A stretch of DNA of 36,591 nucleotides from Candidatus Kaiserbacteria bacterium (GTDB lineage Bacteria > Patescibacteriota > Minisyncoccia > Phycocordibacterales > UBA2100): assembly GCA_019247335.1 (NCBI GenBank), contig JAFAPB010000084.1, positions 1 through 36,591 of the forward strand, given 5' to 3'. The notes below the pieces were generated by a model, which did not search any database, was not told the DNA's origin, and worked only from the letters and a program-made list of their open reading frames with translations. Below are positions 16,300 through 22,881 of this stretch, piece by piece. The position numbers and the translations under genes were made by a program. Numbering within the stretch: position 1 is the first letter of the stretch; the number at the start of each line of letters is the position of its first letter.

Positions 16300-16327
16300 A
16301 TTGTGTACCCGCCGTGCCCGCAGTCAA
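16300..16327 (-). promoter_or_regulatory. Promoter of the DUF4383 gene
   Basis: TTGACT (16327-16322), 16-base spacer, CACAAT (16305-16300) on the minus strand. The -35 abuts the terminator-like hairpin of the upstream gene, repeating the arrangement seen at secE. Confidence 0.5.
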
Positions 16328-16340
16328 GCCGCTTTGCGGC
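16328..16340 (-). terminator. Short hairpin after the DUF2914 gene
   Basis: GCCGC-AAA-GCGGC on the minus strand, six bases after the TAA of the DUF2914 gene. It has a 5-bp stem followed by TTGACT, not a U-run, so termination is uncertain. Confidence 0.4.
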
Positions 16341-16346
16341 GTGTAT

Positions 16347-17447
16347 TTAGCGGGTGAATTCGGTCAATACGGGGGTCGTCGTCGCGTCGCTCACAGTGAA
16401 CGAGACGCGCCCGATGATGTCCCCCGTGCTCGTCAGCACGTTGACCCGCCATTTGCCGGGCTCGACGGTCGTTTTTTGCGAGTAGCCGCGGTAACCTCCC
16501 TCGCGGCCACCAGCGACCGGAAAGCTCACGACGCCCTCGGTGAGCCACGTTTTTGCGCTCTCGTCATAATGCTGCCATTGGTGAATGATCGTCGTCGAAA
16601 GCCCCGTCGGCGCGAAGATCGCCGTGTAAACATACACACTCTCCCCCGGCGCACGGTGGAAGACCCGCGCGTACGTGAGGAGCGATTCCAGCCACGACGT
16701 CGGCTCACCGCTCAAAAGGTAATCCGTCCCCTCGCGCGTCACCGAGTGATAGACGCCCGCGTCTTTGAGCGCGAGGGGAAGCGGCGGTATCGCATGCGTA
16801 AAATAGAGCACGTTGAAAAGCGCGTACACGATCGCAACAGCGCGTGCCGCGCGCATACGCCCCTCCCGTTCCGCTTCGGGTACGACGAGGTGCAGCACAT
16901 ACATAAGGAGCGCGACGAGTACGAGCGCGGTAATCCCGCTCAAAAGGAACATCAGATCGCCGATCCGGTGCATCACAACAGGCAGGAAGAAAATGAGAAA
17001 TGCGAACAGCGTCGTGAAATAGATTCCGATCTGGAACGGGAGGCGTACGTAGAGTCGCGTGAAGCGCTCGTTGCCAATCAAGAGCCCCGCGACCAGCAGT
17101 ACGAAGATCCAACTGCCCGCAAAGCCGACGCTTCGCGAATAGAGCGAAACGAAGCCGCTGAAGAGTCCGCCGAAGGAGAATTGGATGACGACGGGAATGA
17201 GCGGCGCGACAGAGAGGAAGATACGGTGCCGCAGCTTACCCGTCTCGATCATATGAATAAGCACGATGCCGAGCGCGGCGACAAAAAGATAGCTGATGAG
17301 AAGAACGTTGCTGCGCAACGTATCGACGCGGCGCAAAAGAATGAGGTTGTCGGCGATAAAGCCGGCGATGAGCGAGAGCGGCGAGATGTAGCGCTCGTAC
17401 CAATGGACGAGGTCCGCGACACTCTTGGGCAGATACCGACGGATCAT
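16347..17447 (-). CDS. Multi-pass membrane protein with C-terminal DUF2914 domain
   Basis: 366 residues. The N-terminal two thirds hold about seven or eight membrane segments (e.g. SYLFVAALGIVLIHMI; WIFVLLVAGLLIG; IGIYFTTLFAFLIFFLPVV). The C-terminal 100 residues form a DUF2914-like domain: VYVYTAIFAPTGLSTTIIHQW, SFPVAGGREGGYRGYSQK, PGKWRVNVLTSTGDIIGRVSFTV. That domain probably lies outside the membrane. The start at 17447 overlaps the PduO gene stop (ATGA), showing coupling, although no functional link to cobalamin is evident. Confidence 0.8.
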   Translation of the reverse strand: MIRRYLPKSVADLVHWYERYISPLSLIAGFIADNLILLRRVDTLRSNVLLISYLFVAALGIVLIHMIETGKLRHRIFLSVAPLIPVVIQFSFGGLFSGFVSLYSRSVGFAGSWIFVLLVAGLLIGNERFTRLYVRLPFQIGIYFTTLFAFLIFFLPVVMHRIGDLMFLLSGITALVLVALLMYVLHLVVPEAEREGRMRAARAVAIVYALFNVLYFTHAIPPLPLALKDAGVYHSVTREGTDYLLSGEPTSWLESLLTYARVFHRAPGESVYVYTAIFAPTGLSTTIIHQWQHYDESAKTWLTEGVVSFPVAGGREGGYRGYSQKTTVEPGKWRVNVLTSTGDIIGRVSFTVSDATTTPVLTEFTR

Positions 17448-18001
17448 GCGGAATACTGGGGCGGCTTCTCTTCCACCCCGGCCTCGTGATTGGCGAAGCG
17501 CGTGAGGGCGTACAGGAGCGAGGAGAGGCGGTTGGCATATGCGCGGCTCGACGGGCTCACTTCCCGCTCGCCGCTTTCGTGCAGAGTGACCAGCCGCCGC
17601 TCGGCGCGGCGCGATACCGCGCGCGCGATGTCGAGCCGCGCGGAGAGTTCCGTGCCGCCCGGTACGAGAAATGATTTCACCTCCGGCAAACTCGCCTCGA
17701 CGCGCTTGATGAATTCCCCCATATGCTCGACGGTCGAGAGCGGCACTGATTTCTGCGCGCCGGCGACCTCCGCCTGGATCGTGAACAGATTGTCCTGCAC
17801 GTCGTGCAGGATGCTTTTCATGGTACGCCCGTCGATTACGCTCTCCCCGCTCGCTGCTTTGCACCAACCGACGAGCCCGTTCAATTCATCGAGCTGTCCC
17901 AGGCATTCGAACACGGGCGATGACTTCGACACGCGCTTCCCCGGCTCCGAATCGAATAGTTTCGATGTCCCGCCGTCCCCTTTGCCCGTAAAGAAGGCCA
18001 T
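17444..18001 (-). CDS. Cob(I)alamin adenosyltransferase, PduO type
   Basis: 185 residues. Forms adenosylcobalamin from cob(I)alamin and ATP. PduO motifs: the N-terminal ATP site TGKGDGGTSKLF, LGQLDELNGLVGW, FLVPGGTELSARLDIARAVSRRAERR, and NRLSSLLYALTRFAN. All the regions expected of a functional enzyme are present. No cobalamin synthesis gene is in the window, so it probably activates salvaged cobalamin for an AdoCbl-dependent enzyme elsewhere. TGCTATCAT (extended -10) ends 6 nt before the ATG: a leaderless start. Confidence 0.92.
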   Translation of the reverse strand: MAFFTGKGDGGTSKLFDSEPGKRVSKSSPVFECLGQLDELNGLVGWCKAASGESVIDGRTMKSILHDVQDNLFTIQAEVAGAQKSVPLSTVEHMGEFIKRVEASLPEVKSFLVPGGTELSARLDIARAVSRRAERRLVTLHESGEREVSPSSRAYANRLSSLLYALTRFANHEAGVEEKPPQYSA

Positions 18002-18007
18002 AGTGAA

Positions 18008-18016
18008 ATGATAGCA
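18008..18016 (-). promoter_or_regulatory. Extended -10 of the PduO gene (TGCTATCAT)
   Basis: TG-C-TATCAT on the minus strand, 6 nt before the ATG. It is one of the cleanest examples of the leaderless pattern in this window. Confidence 0.55.
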
Positions 18017-18087
18017 AAAAGCTGATCCGTACCCTTATACTGTGAAAAGGTGGCGACTATCAATGCCTAGAGAGTGAGGGAACGAAC

Positions 18088-18555
18088 ATGCGTCTCATGC
18101 CCGCTTTGCTACTCGCATGCCTTTTGTGCGGCGATGCCGCTTATGCCGCGCTCGTCGAAGAGCCGCTCAACCCGCTCCTTATGACCCCGAAGCAGCGCTT
18201 CATGGCGGCAGAGAAAGCGGTTTCCGTTGCGACACGGTGTGTGATCGATAAGCTCGCAGCGGATCATCGCTTCGTGGAAGAGCTGCACGCGTCCGGGATC
18301 AAGGCAGAAGAAGTACGGCCGACGCCTCTGTGCATCCCGCAGCGCTCGCGCGCTGGCAATGGAAAGGCGACGCCGCTCTCGAATATGATCATGCACGCGA
18401 TCAATGCATGCGGCGGCGCCATGCGCCGCGTGCGCGAGACCTGCGACGATCTCGCAGGTAACGGAAGCGGCGAAAAATATGTCGACGCGCCGTATCTCGA
18501 CGACCTGCCGACCGTCGTCATTCACGCGATCGAGGAACTCGCCGGCCCCCCTTAG
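18088..18555 (+). CDS. Secreted small protein of unknown function
   Basis: 155 residues. Sec signal peptide at residues 1-21 (MRLMPALLLACLLCGDAAYA). The mature part is mainly helical with four cysteines (ATRCVID, PLCIPQ, NACGGAM, ETCDDL), which could form disulphides. No family recognised. Unlike most neighbours it has a Shine-Dalgarno-like GAGG before the ATG and a TATACT -10 about 47 nt upstream. It ends in a good intrinsic terminator that includes the stop codon. It begins the + strand accessory patch. Confidence 0.65.
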   Translation: MRLMPALLLACLLCGDAAYAALVEEPLNPLLMTPKQRFMAAEKAVSVATRCVIDKLAADHRFVEELHASGIKAEEVRPTPLCIPQRSRAGNGKATPLSNMIMHAINACGGAMRRVRETCDDLAGNGSGEKYVDAPYLDDLPTVVIHAIEELAGPP

Positions 18556-18570
18556 GGCCGGTTTCCTTTT
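18542..18570 (+). terminator. Rho-independent terminator
   Basis: CCGGCCC, loop CCCTTA, GGGCCGG, then TTTCCTTTT. The TAG stop of the secreted-protein gene overlaps the loop and distal arm. Confidence 0.8.
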
Positions 18571-18706
18571 AGATATTGAGTGCGCGCTCCTGGACGACTT
18601 TAGAACTGTTAACTGGTTAGAGGAATACCCGTTCTCGACCGTCGCCCTCTCCGAAATATTCTCGCTGACACAAGGCTATTGACAGAACAGAAAGTTTGTC
18701 GCCAAT

Positions 18707-18733
18707 GCCTGTGCGTTGTTGCAACGCGCAGGC
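18707..18733. promoter_or_regulatory. 27-bp inverted repeat upstream of the XRE gene (putative operator)
   Basis: GCCTGTGCGTTG, 3-base centre TTG, CAACGCGCAGGC: 12-base arms with a single T-G non-match. It lies between a TTGACA (18679-18684) and TGATAGGGT, the extended -10 located 7 nt before the XRE start. A position over the promoter suits autoregulation by the XRE protein. Confidence 0.55.
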
Positions 18734-18754
18734 ACTTCTGATAGGGTACGGCTG

Positions 18755-19072
18755 ATGGACAAAGAAAACGAACTTGGAGAATTGCTCAAACGGCATCGCG
18801 AGAAAGCCTTTCCAGACGAGGGATTAAGGCGCGTCGCGGAGAAAGTCGGGATTGATTATGCGCACCTCTTCCGCCTTGAGGCAGGGCAATATGTGCCTAC
18901 CGATGAAAGTCTGCAAAAGATAGCGAACGCCTACAAGCTCGACGCTCAGGCGCAACTTCTGATGTTCAATCTTGCGAGGCTCTCGGACCACCACTTGAGG
19001 ATTATCGAGCGCGCGGGCGAAGACGCGGTCGTCGGGGCGTTCTTTCGCAAATCTAAACGCCCCCAAAAATAA
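18755..19072 (+). CDS. XRE-family transcriptional regulator
   Basis: 105 residues. A Cro/cI-type helix-turn-helix spans roughly residues 6-65: LGELLKRHREKAF, LRRVAEKVGIDYAHLFRLEAGQYVPTDESLQKIANAYKLD. The C-terminal third is helical (LIMFNLARLSDHHLRI-like). The ATG at 18755 is preferred over an in-frame upstream start because the HTH begins here and TAGGGT lies 7 nt upstream. The ImmA-type protease gene starts two bases after its stop, the usual repressor/protease pairing of mobile elements and stress modules. Confidence 0.87.
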   Translation: MDKENELGELLKRHREKAFPDEGLRRVAEKVGIDYAHLFRLEAGQYVPTDESLQKIANAYKLDAQAQLLMFNLARLSDHHLRIIERAGEDAVVGAFFRKSKRPQK

Positions 19073-19073
19073 T

Positions 19074-19754
19074 ATGAGCGATTTCACCCCGTATTATTCC
19101 GCCGCAATGATTGAAGAGCAGGCATGGCAAGACCTCCTCAACTACCGACGTAAATCTTCGCGGGTCACTCCGTTCCCGATTTACGTTGACGAGGTGCTGA
19201 ACAAGCTATGGAACGTCGAGGTACGGTATATGGACAATGTGCGCGATGCCGACGGAGAGATCGCGCTCGCCGCGTTCTCGCCCGAGTTGCGAGCCGTGTT
19301 TCTTAACACCAGTGCTCGCGCCAACGAGGGTCAGGTTTCTTACAGCCTCGCACATGAAGCGGGCCACGTATCCCTGCACGCATTTCTCGATAAACTCGGA
19401 CACGAAAAGTGCTTCTGTTCCCCGAACCCGCTCTCGCCCGAGAGCAGGGCCAATATTTTGGAATCACATGCCGACCAATATGCGTCGGCATTTTTGATGC
19501 CTAGAGATGCCGTAAAGGAAGCGGTCGAGCGATGCAAGCCCGATTTGCGCGCAGGGCTCGATTTGAAAAAATACGGCAGGGCATTGCGCGACCTTTTCGG
19601 CGTTTCGCACCAAGCGCTCGAAATACGCCTATCGAATCTCGGCATCAAAACTGCGGGCGGTTTTTACAAGACATCCGCTCCTCGCCGCACCGCCGCAAGA
19701 CGGGAACTCGACGCTATGGATGAGGAGCGCGAATTTTGGTCTTTATATCAGTAA
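19074..19754 (+). CDS. ImmA/IrrE-family zinc metallopeptidase
   Basis: 226 residues. The zinc-binding HExxH motif is in SLAHEAGHVSLH (about residues 96-107) and the third ligand region in ESHADQYASAFLMPRDAV, the signature of COG2856. A short C-terminal basic extension follows. In this family the enzyme typically cleaves its partner XRE repressor in response to stress. It lies directly after the XRE gene (TAA-T-ATG). Four cysteines are absent from the catalytic core except CFCSPN, which is unusual and could bind metal. Confidence 0.9.
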   Translation: MSDFTPYYSAAMIEEQAWQDLLNYRRKSSRVTPFPIYVDEVLNKLWNVEVRYMDNVRDADGEIALAAFSPELRAVFLNTSARANEGQVSYSLAHEAGHVSLHAFLDKLGHEKCFCSPNPLSPESRANILESHADQYASAFLMPRDAVKEAVERCKPDLRAGLDLKKYGRALRDLFGVSHQALEIRLSNLGIKTAGGFYKTSAPRRTAARRELDAMDEEREFWSLYQ

Positions 19755-19776
19755 TATGCTTCGCAAAAAAACAGAC

Positions 19777-19827
19777 GTTCAGTAACGGCAAAAACCGCCT
19801 TGCGGGCGGCTTTTGCGGGTACTGAAC
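19777..19827. terminator. Imperfect long inverted repeat / bidirectional terminator
   Basis: Outer arms GTTCAGTA (19777-19784) and TACTGAAC (19820-19827), inner arms CCGCC and GGCGG followed by CTTTTG. It lies just after the ImmA gene. The A- and T-rich flanks of the inner stem could allow termination in either direction. Confidence 0.6.
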
Positions 19828-19959
19828 TGTATCCGAAACGAAAACCTTAGGATTTAACGATGATGGTTGATGCCCCTCTCTCGTTTAATCCTGGTCGATC
19901 GGTTTTTCGTTTCCCGCATCATAACAGGCGGTACCCCGTTAGCAAGCAAGGAATTCATC

Positions 19960-20127
19960 ATGCTTACAGCTGCGTTCTACTCGGTCAACGAGGCCAAGAA
20001 GGCACCTGCGCATCGTGTCTACCACAACAATACCGCATGCCCTCCAGGCCGCGACATTCCGCATCACGAACGTCGCGCTGGAACTGGCGGGTATAGGTTG
20101 TGTCACGACTGCCAGGCGCGCGATTAA
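19960..20127 (+). CDS. Small CxxC-containing protein, unknown function
   Basis: 55 residues, starting MLTAAFYSVNEAKK. The core is HNNTACPPGRDIPHHERR, then GTGGYRLCHDCQARD. One cysteine plus a C-terminal CxxC with nearby histidines could bind zinc. The pattern resembles small conserved proteins seen in proteobacteria, which I cannot name. AGGA lies 8 nt before the ATG, a good Shine-Dalgarno, which decides the start over the longer in-frame extension from 19867. A stable hairpin follows the stop. Confidence 0.6.
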   Translation: MLTAAFYSVNEAKKAPAHRVYHNNTACPPGRDIPHHERRAGTGGYRLCHDCQARD

Positions 20128-20134
20128 TCTCGAA

Positions 20135-20168
20135 GAGCTGGGGGCGTCTGCGCGTGCGTCCCCAGCTC
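20135..20168 (+). terminator. Hairpin after the 55-aa protein gene
   Basis: Arms GAGCTGGGGGCG and CGTCCCCAGCTC (12 bp, one G-U) with a 10-base loop, 8 bases after the stop. No clear U-run follows. Confidence 0.5.
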
Positions 20169-20373
20169 ATTCGTATTCGGCCGTGGAACCAGCCAAAACC
20201 AACAGGATCCCACGAGAAACCACAATAAACCGCAAGAATCGCGCGATATCGCCACGAGCTTGGCCCATCGGGGAAAAGATTACCTCAATAAGTATGCAAG
20301 CCTTAGCGGGCGGAATTTCCCGCCATGTCGCCGCGCGATCTCCCTACCAGTAGTGCGGCTGCTCCTATCGCAT

Positions 20374-20475
20374 ATTTTTTCGAACCTGCTACTGAAAGAC
20401 GGAGAAGTGGCTTATACATTGAAAGCTCCCGTAAAGAAACTGGCCGAGCGCCTTCAACAGCGCCTCGATTCGGAG
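20374..20475 (+). pseudogene. Possible C-terminal remnant of a serine recombinase
   Basis: The + strand frame encodes IFSNLLLKDGEVAYTLKAP followed by VKKLAERL, which resembles the extreme C-terminus of large serine recombinases of CPR genomes (hydrophobic, LKDG, Y-LK-P, AER). Nothing upstream in this frame resembles the catalytic, recombinase or zinc-ribbon domains. The frame runs on into tRNA-Leu on the other strand. The stretch 20169-20550 holds no other convincing gene. A decayed integrase next to the 3' end of a tRNA fits an old integration site. Recognition rests on short similarity only. Confidence 0.35.
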
Positions 20476-20550
20476 AAAACTTTAGAACTCTCGAATGTTG
20501 CTTCAAACTCTGGAGAAAGCGGCAACTTGGGCTCACTCCATCCAGCCTTG

Positions 20551-20634
20551 TGCGCAGGGGGAGACTCGAACTCCCATGCCCGTGAGGGCGCTACCACCTC
20601 AAGGTAGTACGTCTACCAATTTCGCCACCTGCGC
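20551..20634 (-). tRNA. tRNA-Leu (GAG)
   Basis: Minus strand: acceptor GCGCAGG/CCTGCGC, anticodon stem CTACC/GGTAG with loop TTGAGGT giving GAG, a long variable arm as in class II tRNAs, T-arm GAGTTCGAGTCTC. CCA is not encoded. A promoter lies immediately upstream. Confidence 0.93.
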
Positions 20635-20642
20635 GTGCGCGT

Positions 20643-20671
20643 ATTCTAAACAATAGGACGAAGTCGGGCAA
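20643..20671 (-). promoter_or_regulatory. Promoter of tRNA-Leu
   Basis: TTGCCC (20671-20666), 17-base spacer, TAGAAT (20648-20643) on the minus strand, 8 bases before the tRNA 5' end. It fits exactly between the rplS stop codon and the tRNA. Confidence 0.6.
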
Positions 20672-21115
20672 TTACTCCTGTGCAGCCACAGCTTCCTTTT
20701 CGGTTTCCTGCGTTTCCGCTGCAGGCGCGGCTTCCTCCCCTTCCGCATCTGCCTCGGCGGCAACCATCATGCGAGTGCGGCGCAATTGGCGGCGCGCCTC
20801 GCGTGAGACCTTCTCGCGGATGAAGTAGAGCTTGGCGCGGCGCACGCGCGAGCGCTTCACGATCTCGATCTTGTCGATCATCGGGGAATAGAGCGGGAAG
20901 ATCTTCTCGACGCCGACGCCCGAGGCGACGCGACGGACGGTGATGGTCGCGCCCGGCTCCGTGCCGTGCTTGCGTGCGAGCACGAGGCCTTCGAAGATCT
21001 GGATGCGGAATTTGCCTTTTTCCTCGATCTTCTGGTGCACGCGAACGGTGTCCCCCGGACGGATGTCGAGGTTTTTGCGGGCTGCCATATCGATCGGCGA
21101 ATGCGTCACTGCCAT
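20672..21115 (-). CDS. rplS: 50S ribosomal protein L19
   Basis: 147 residues. L19 core: DIRPGDTVRVHQKIEEKGKFRIQIFEGLVLARKH, TITVRRVASGVGVEKIFPLYSPMIDKIEI, and RRAKLYFIREKVSREAR. The C-terminus carries an acidic, alanine-rich extension (EADAEGEEAAPAAETQETEKEAV) beyond the usual length of about 115, which is common in CPR ribosomal proteins. TGTTATAGT, an extended -10, lies 11 nt before the ATG. A later ATG at 21088 is possible but less likely. Confidence 0.96.
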   Translation of the reverse strand: MAVTHSPIDMAARKNLDIRPGDTVRVHQKIEEKGKFRIQIFEGLVLARKHGTEPGATITVRRVASGVGVEKIFPLYSPMIDKIEIVKRSRVRRAKLYFIREKVSREARRQLRRTRMMVAAEADAEGEEAAPAAETQETEKEAVAAQE

Positions 21116-21156
21116 ACGTGCGCGGCACTATAACATCGCTCCCAGCCGGAGGCAAC

Positions 21157-22197
21157 TTAGGGGTGGAAGAAAAAGGCAACGCCGATCACGACATACGCCG
21201 CCAAAAGTTGCGCCCCCTCAAGCCAGTTGCTTTCCCCGTCGGCAACGACGAAGTTGACCACGAGAACAGAGAATACGATCGACACAAGTTCGAAGATCTC
21301 AAAGATTAAATTCATGGGCTTTCCGAGCACGATCGAGGCGAGGACGAGCGCCGGCGCGACGAAAAGGGCGATCTGCGTCGCGGAGCCGACGGAAATGTGG
21401 AGCGCAAGATCCATGCGGTTTTTCATCGCCACGGTCACTGCCGAGTAATGCTCCGCCGCATTCCCGATGATCGCGATAAATATGACGCCGATAAAAAGCG
21501 TCGACCAGCCCAGGCTGCCGACGACCGGCTCGATCGCGCCGACCAGTACCTCGCTCATCAGCGCGACGAACATGGTCGAGATCGAAAGAACGGTGATGCT
21601 GTATGCCACGCTCCATTTCGGCTCGTGTATTTCAGTCTCGGTATAAAGATGTCGATGCGTATGCAGAATGAAGTAGAGCTGCGCTGCGTACATGATGAGC
21701 AGCACGAACGAAACGATGAGCGAGAGCGGCTCGATGAGCTCCGCCTTGCCGGGAACGGCGATCGCGAAGATCGCGGGCAATATGAGTGCGATCGTCGAGA
21801 GCAGGAGCGTCGAGGCACTCGCGAGTGCGCCGGCGCGATTGAATTTCTGATGTTCGCGCTTGAGTCCTCCCATGAACATCGCAAGACCGAGAACGAGCAG
21901 CAAATTTCCGATGATGGAGCCCGTGATCGATGCTTTCACGACCTCCACGAGTCCGGCTTGAAGCGCGAAAAATCCTATGATGAGTTCCGTGGCGTTGCCG
22001 AAGGTCGCATTCAAGATCCCGCCGATCGCCGGATTCGTGCGCGACGCAAGCTCCTCGGTGGAATCGCCGATGTATTTCGCGAGCGGCACGATCGAAAGCG
22101 CAGCGAGAAAGAAAACAACCGTACCGGAGAAGCCGCTATAGAGCGCCGCGAGCGTGAGCGGGATAAAGGCGAGCATCCCGAGAAATATGCGATCCAT
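21157..22197 (-). CDS. Ca2+/H+ antiporter of the CaCA/CAX family
   Basis: 346 residues with about eleven membrane segments. The two family repeats are visible: GGILNATFGNATELIIGFFAL near residue 60 and GNAAEHYSAVTVAMKNRMDLALHISVGSATQIALF near residue 260, each with the acidic residue that binds cation. Likely exports calcium in exchange for protons. TGTTAGAGT (extended -10) ends 7 nt before the ATG, embedded in an inverted repeat (AAACTCT/AGAGTTT), suggesting a leaderless transcript. Confidence 0.93.
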   Translation of the reverse strand: MDRIFLGMLAFIPLTLAALYSGFSGTVVFFLAALSIVPLAKYIGDSTEELASRTNPAIGGILNATFGNATELIIGFFALQAGLVEVVKASITGSIIGNLLLVLGLAMFMGGLKREHQKFNRAGALASASTLLLSTIALILPAIFAIAVPGKAELIEPLSLIVSFVLLIMYAAQLYFILHTHRHLYTETEIHEPKWSVAYSITVLSISTMFVALMSEVLVGAIEPVVGSLGWSTLFIGVIFIAIIGNAAEHYSAVTVAMKNRMDLALHISVGSATQIALFVAPALVLASIVLGKPMNLIFEIFELVSIVFSVLVVNFVVADGESNWLEGAQLLAAYVVIGVAFFFHP

Positions 22198-22217
22198 CGC
22201 AAAAACTCTAACAGAGT

Positions 22218-22246
22218 TTGACCGCAGAATCACGCACGGCTACGAT
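22218..22246 (+). promoter_or_regulatory. Promoter of tRNA-Arg
   Basis: TTGACC (22218-22223), 17-base spacer, TACGAT (22241-22246) on the + strand. The predicted start is about 8 nt before the tRNA 5' end. Confidence 0.7.
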
Positions 22247-22261
22247 TGATATGTTCTCATC

Positions 22262-22333
22262 GCCCCTGTAGCACAATGGATAGTGCAGGACTCTTCTAAG
22301 GTCTTGATGTGGGTTCGATTCCTACCGGGGGCA
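22262..22333 (+). tRNA. tRNA-Arg (TCT)
   Basis: Acceptor GCCCCTG pairs with CGGGGGC (one wobble), D-stem GCAC/GTGC, anticodon loop CTTCTAA giving TCT, T-arm GGGTTCGATTCC. CCA is not encoded. Confidence 0.93.
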
Positions 22334-22339
22334 TACGGT

Positions 22340-22361
22340 CAAAAACGCAACCGCGTTTTTG
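22340..22361 (+). terminator. Rho-independent terminator after tRNA-Arg
   Basis: CAAAAACGC, loop AACC, GCGTTTTTG: a 9-bp stem whose distal arm contains five Ts. Symmetric, so it could work on either strand. The rest of 22362-22479 is GC-rich with no gene that I can support. Confidence 0.65.
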
Positions 22362-22479
22362 TACACGTATGCCAGGCGGAGCGTTGTCGCGTCAGCCGAG
22401 GCGACCGCGAGCCGGGGTCGCGGAAATTTCCGGGCGTCGGCGAGGAAATTATCTGCGACCATGGTATGAATGCTCTGTG

Positions 22480-22551
22480 GCGCGCTTAGCTCAGGGGTAG
22501 AGCAACGCTTTTACACAGCGAAGGTCGGGGGTTCAAATCCCTCAGCGCGCA
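22480..22551 (+). tRNA. tRNA-Val (TAC)
   Basis: Acceptor GCGCGCT/AGCGCGC, D-arm TAGCTCAGGGGTAGAGCA, anticodon loop TTTACAC giving TAC, T-arm GGGGGTTCAAATCCC. CCA is not encoded. Its 3' end abuts the stop codon of the convergent gene, leaving no room for a terminator. Confidence 0.94.
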
Positions 22552-22881
22552 CTACTTGGAAGGATCGGCAAAGGTTTTCGGCGATGCATCGAGCGCATTG
22601 AATGCGGCCTCGCGGTCACGGATGGCGGAGAGCGTCGATTCGAGGCTCGCGCGGTTGAGCACCGGCGGCGGCTTCGAGACGCTATTGCCTGCAGAATTCA
22701 GATTTTCGATCACGACCCAAAATTCCCAAACGCCGAAGACGATAATGCCGACCACGGCGCCGAAAGAGATCACGAGGAGCGTCCGCCAAATGATCTCCGC
22801 CAACGGACGCGCATACTCCGGCTCGTTGCGAAGTCCATAAAATCGACGCGCCCGCTGCCATATGTTGCCGTTTTCTATCAT
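22552..22881 (-). CDS. Small membrane protein in the pilMNO cluster (PilP position)
   Basis: 109 residues. A basic N-terminal cytoplasmic part (IWQRARRFYGLRNEPEYARP), one membrane segment near residues 30-55 (TLLVISFGAVVGIIVFGVWEFWVV), and a helical extracytoplasmic tail (NRASLESTLSAIRDREAAFNAL). The topology is opposite in length to PilO. It occupies the place of pilP but shows no lipoprotein signal or PilP beta domain, so it is not called PilP. The start is at 22881, overlapping the pilO stop by four bases (ATGA). Probably part of the same machine. Confidence 0.6.
   Translation of the reverse strand: MIENGNIWQRARRFYGLRNEPEYARPLAEIIWRTLLVISFGAVVGIIVFGVWEFWVVIENLNSAGNSVSKPPPVLNRASLESTLSAIRDREAAFNALDASPKTFADPSK

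Noticed and set aside
16254..17489. Long + strand open frame opposite the DUF2914 gene
   Set aside because: Its product is an Arg/Glu/Asp-rich string with no domain, and the minus strand encodes a coherent membrane protein. The frame stays open because of GC-rich codon bias.
20260..20607. 115-residue + strand frame as an intact gene
   Set aside because: It runs into tRNA-Leu and has no start signal; only a short segment resembles a recombinase tail.
21397..22221. Long + strand open frame opposite the antiporter
   Set aside because: Charged low-complexity product that mirrors the membrane helices of the real gene.
22362..22479. A structured RNA between tRNA-Arg and tRNA-Val
   Set aside because: There are GC-rich partial complementarities (GCGACC/GGTCGC) but no consistent fold or known motif.
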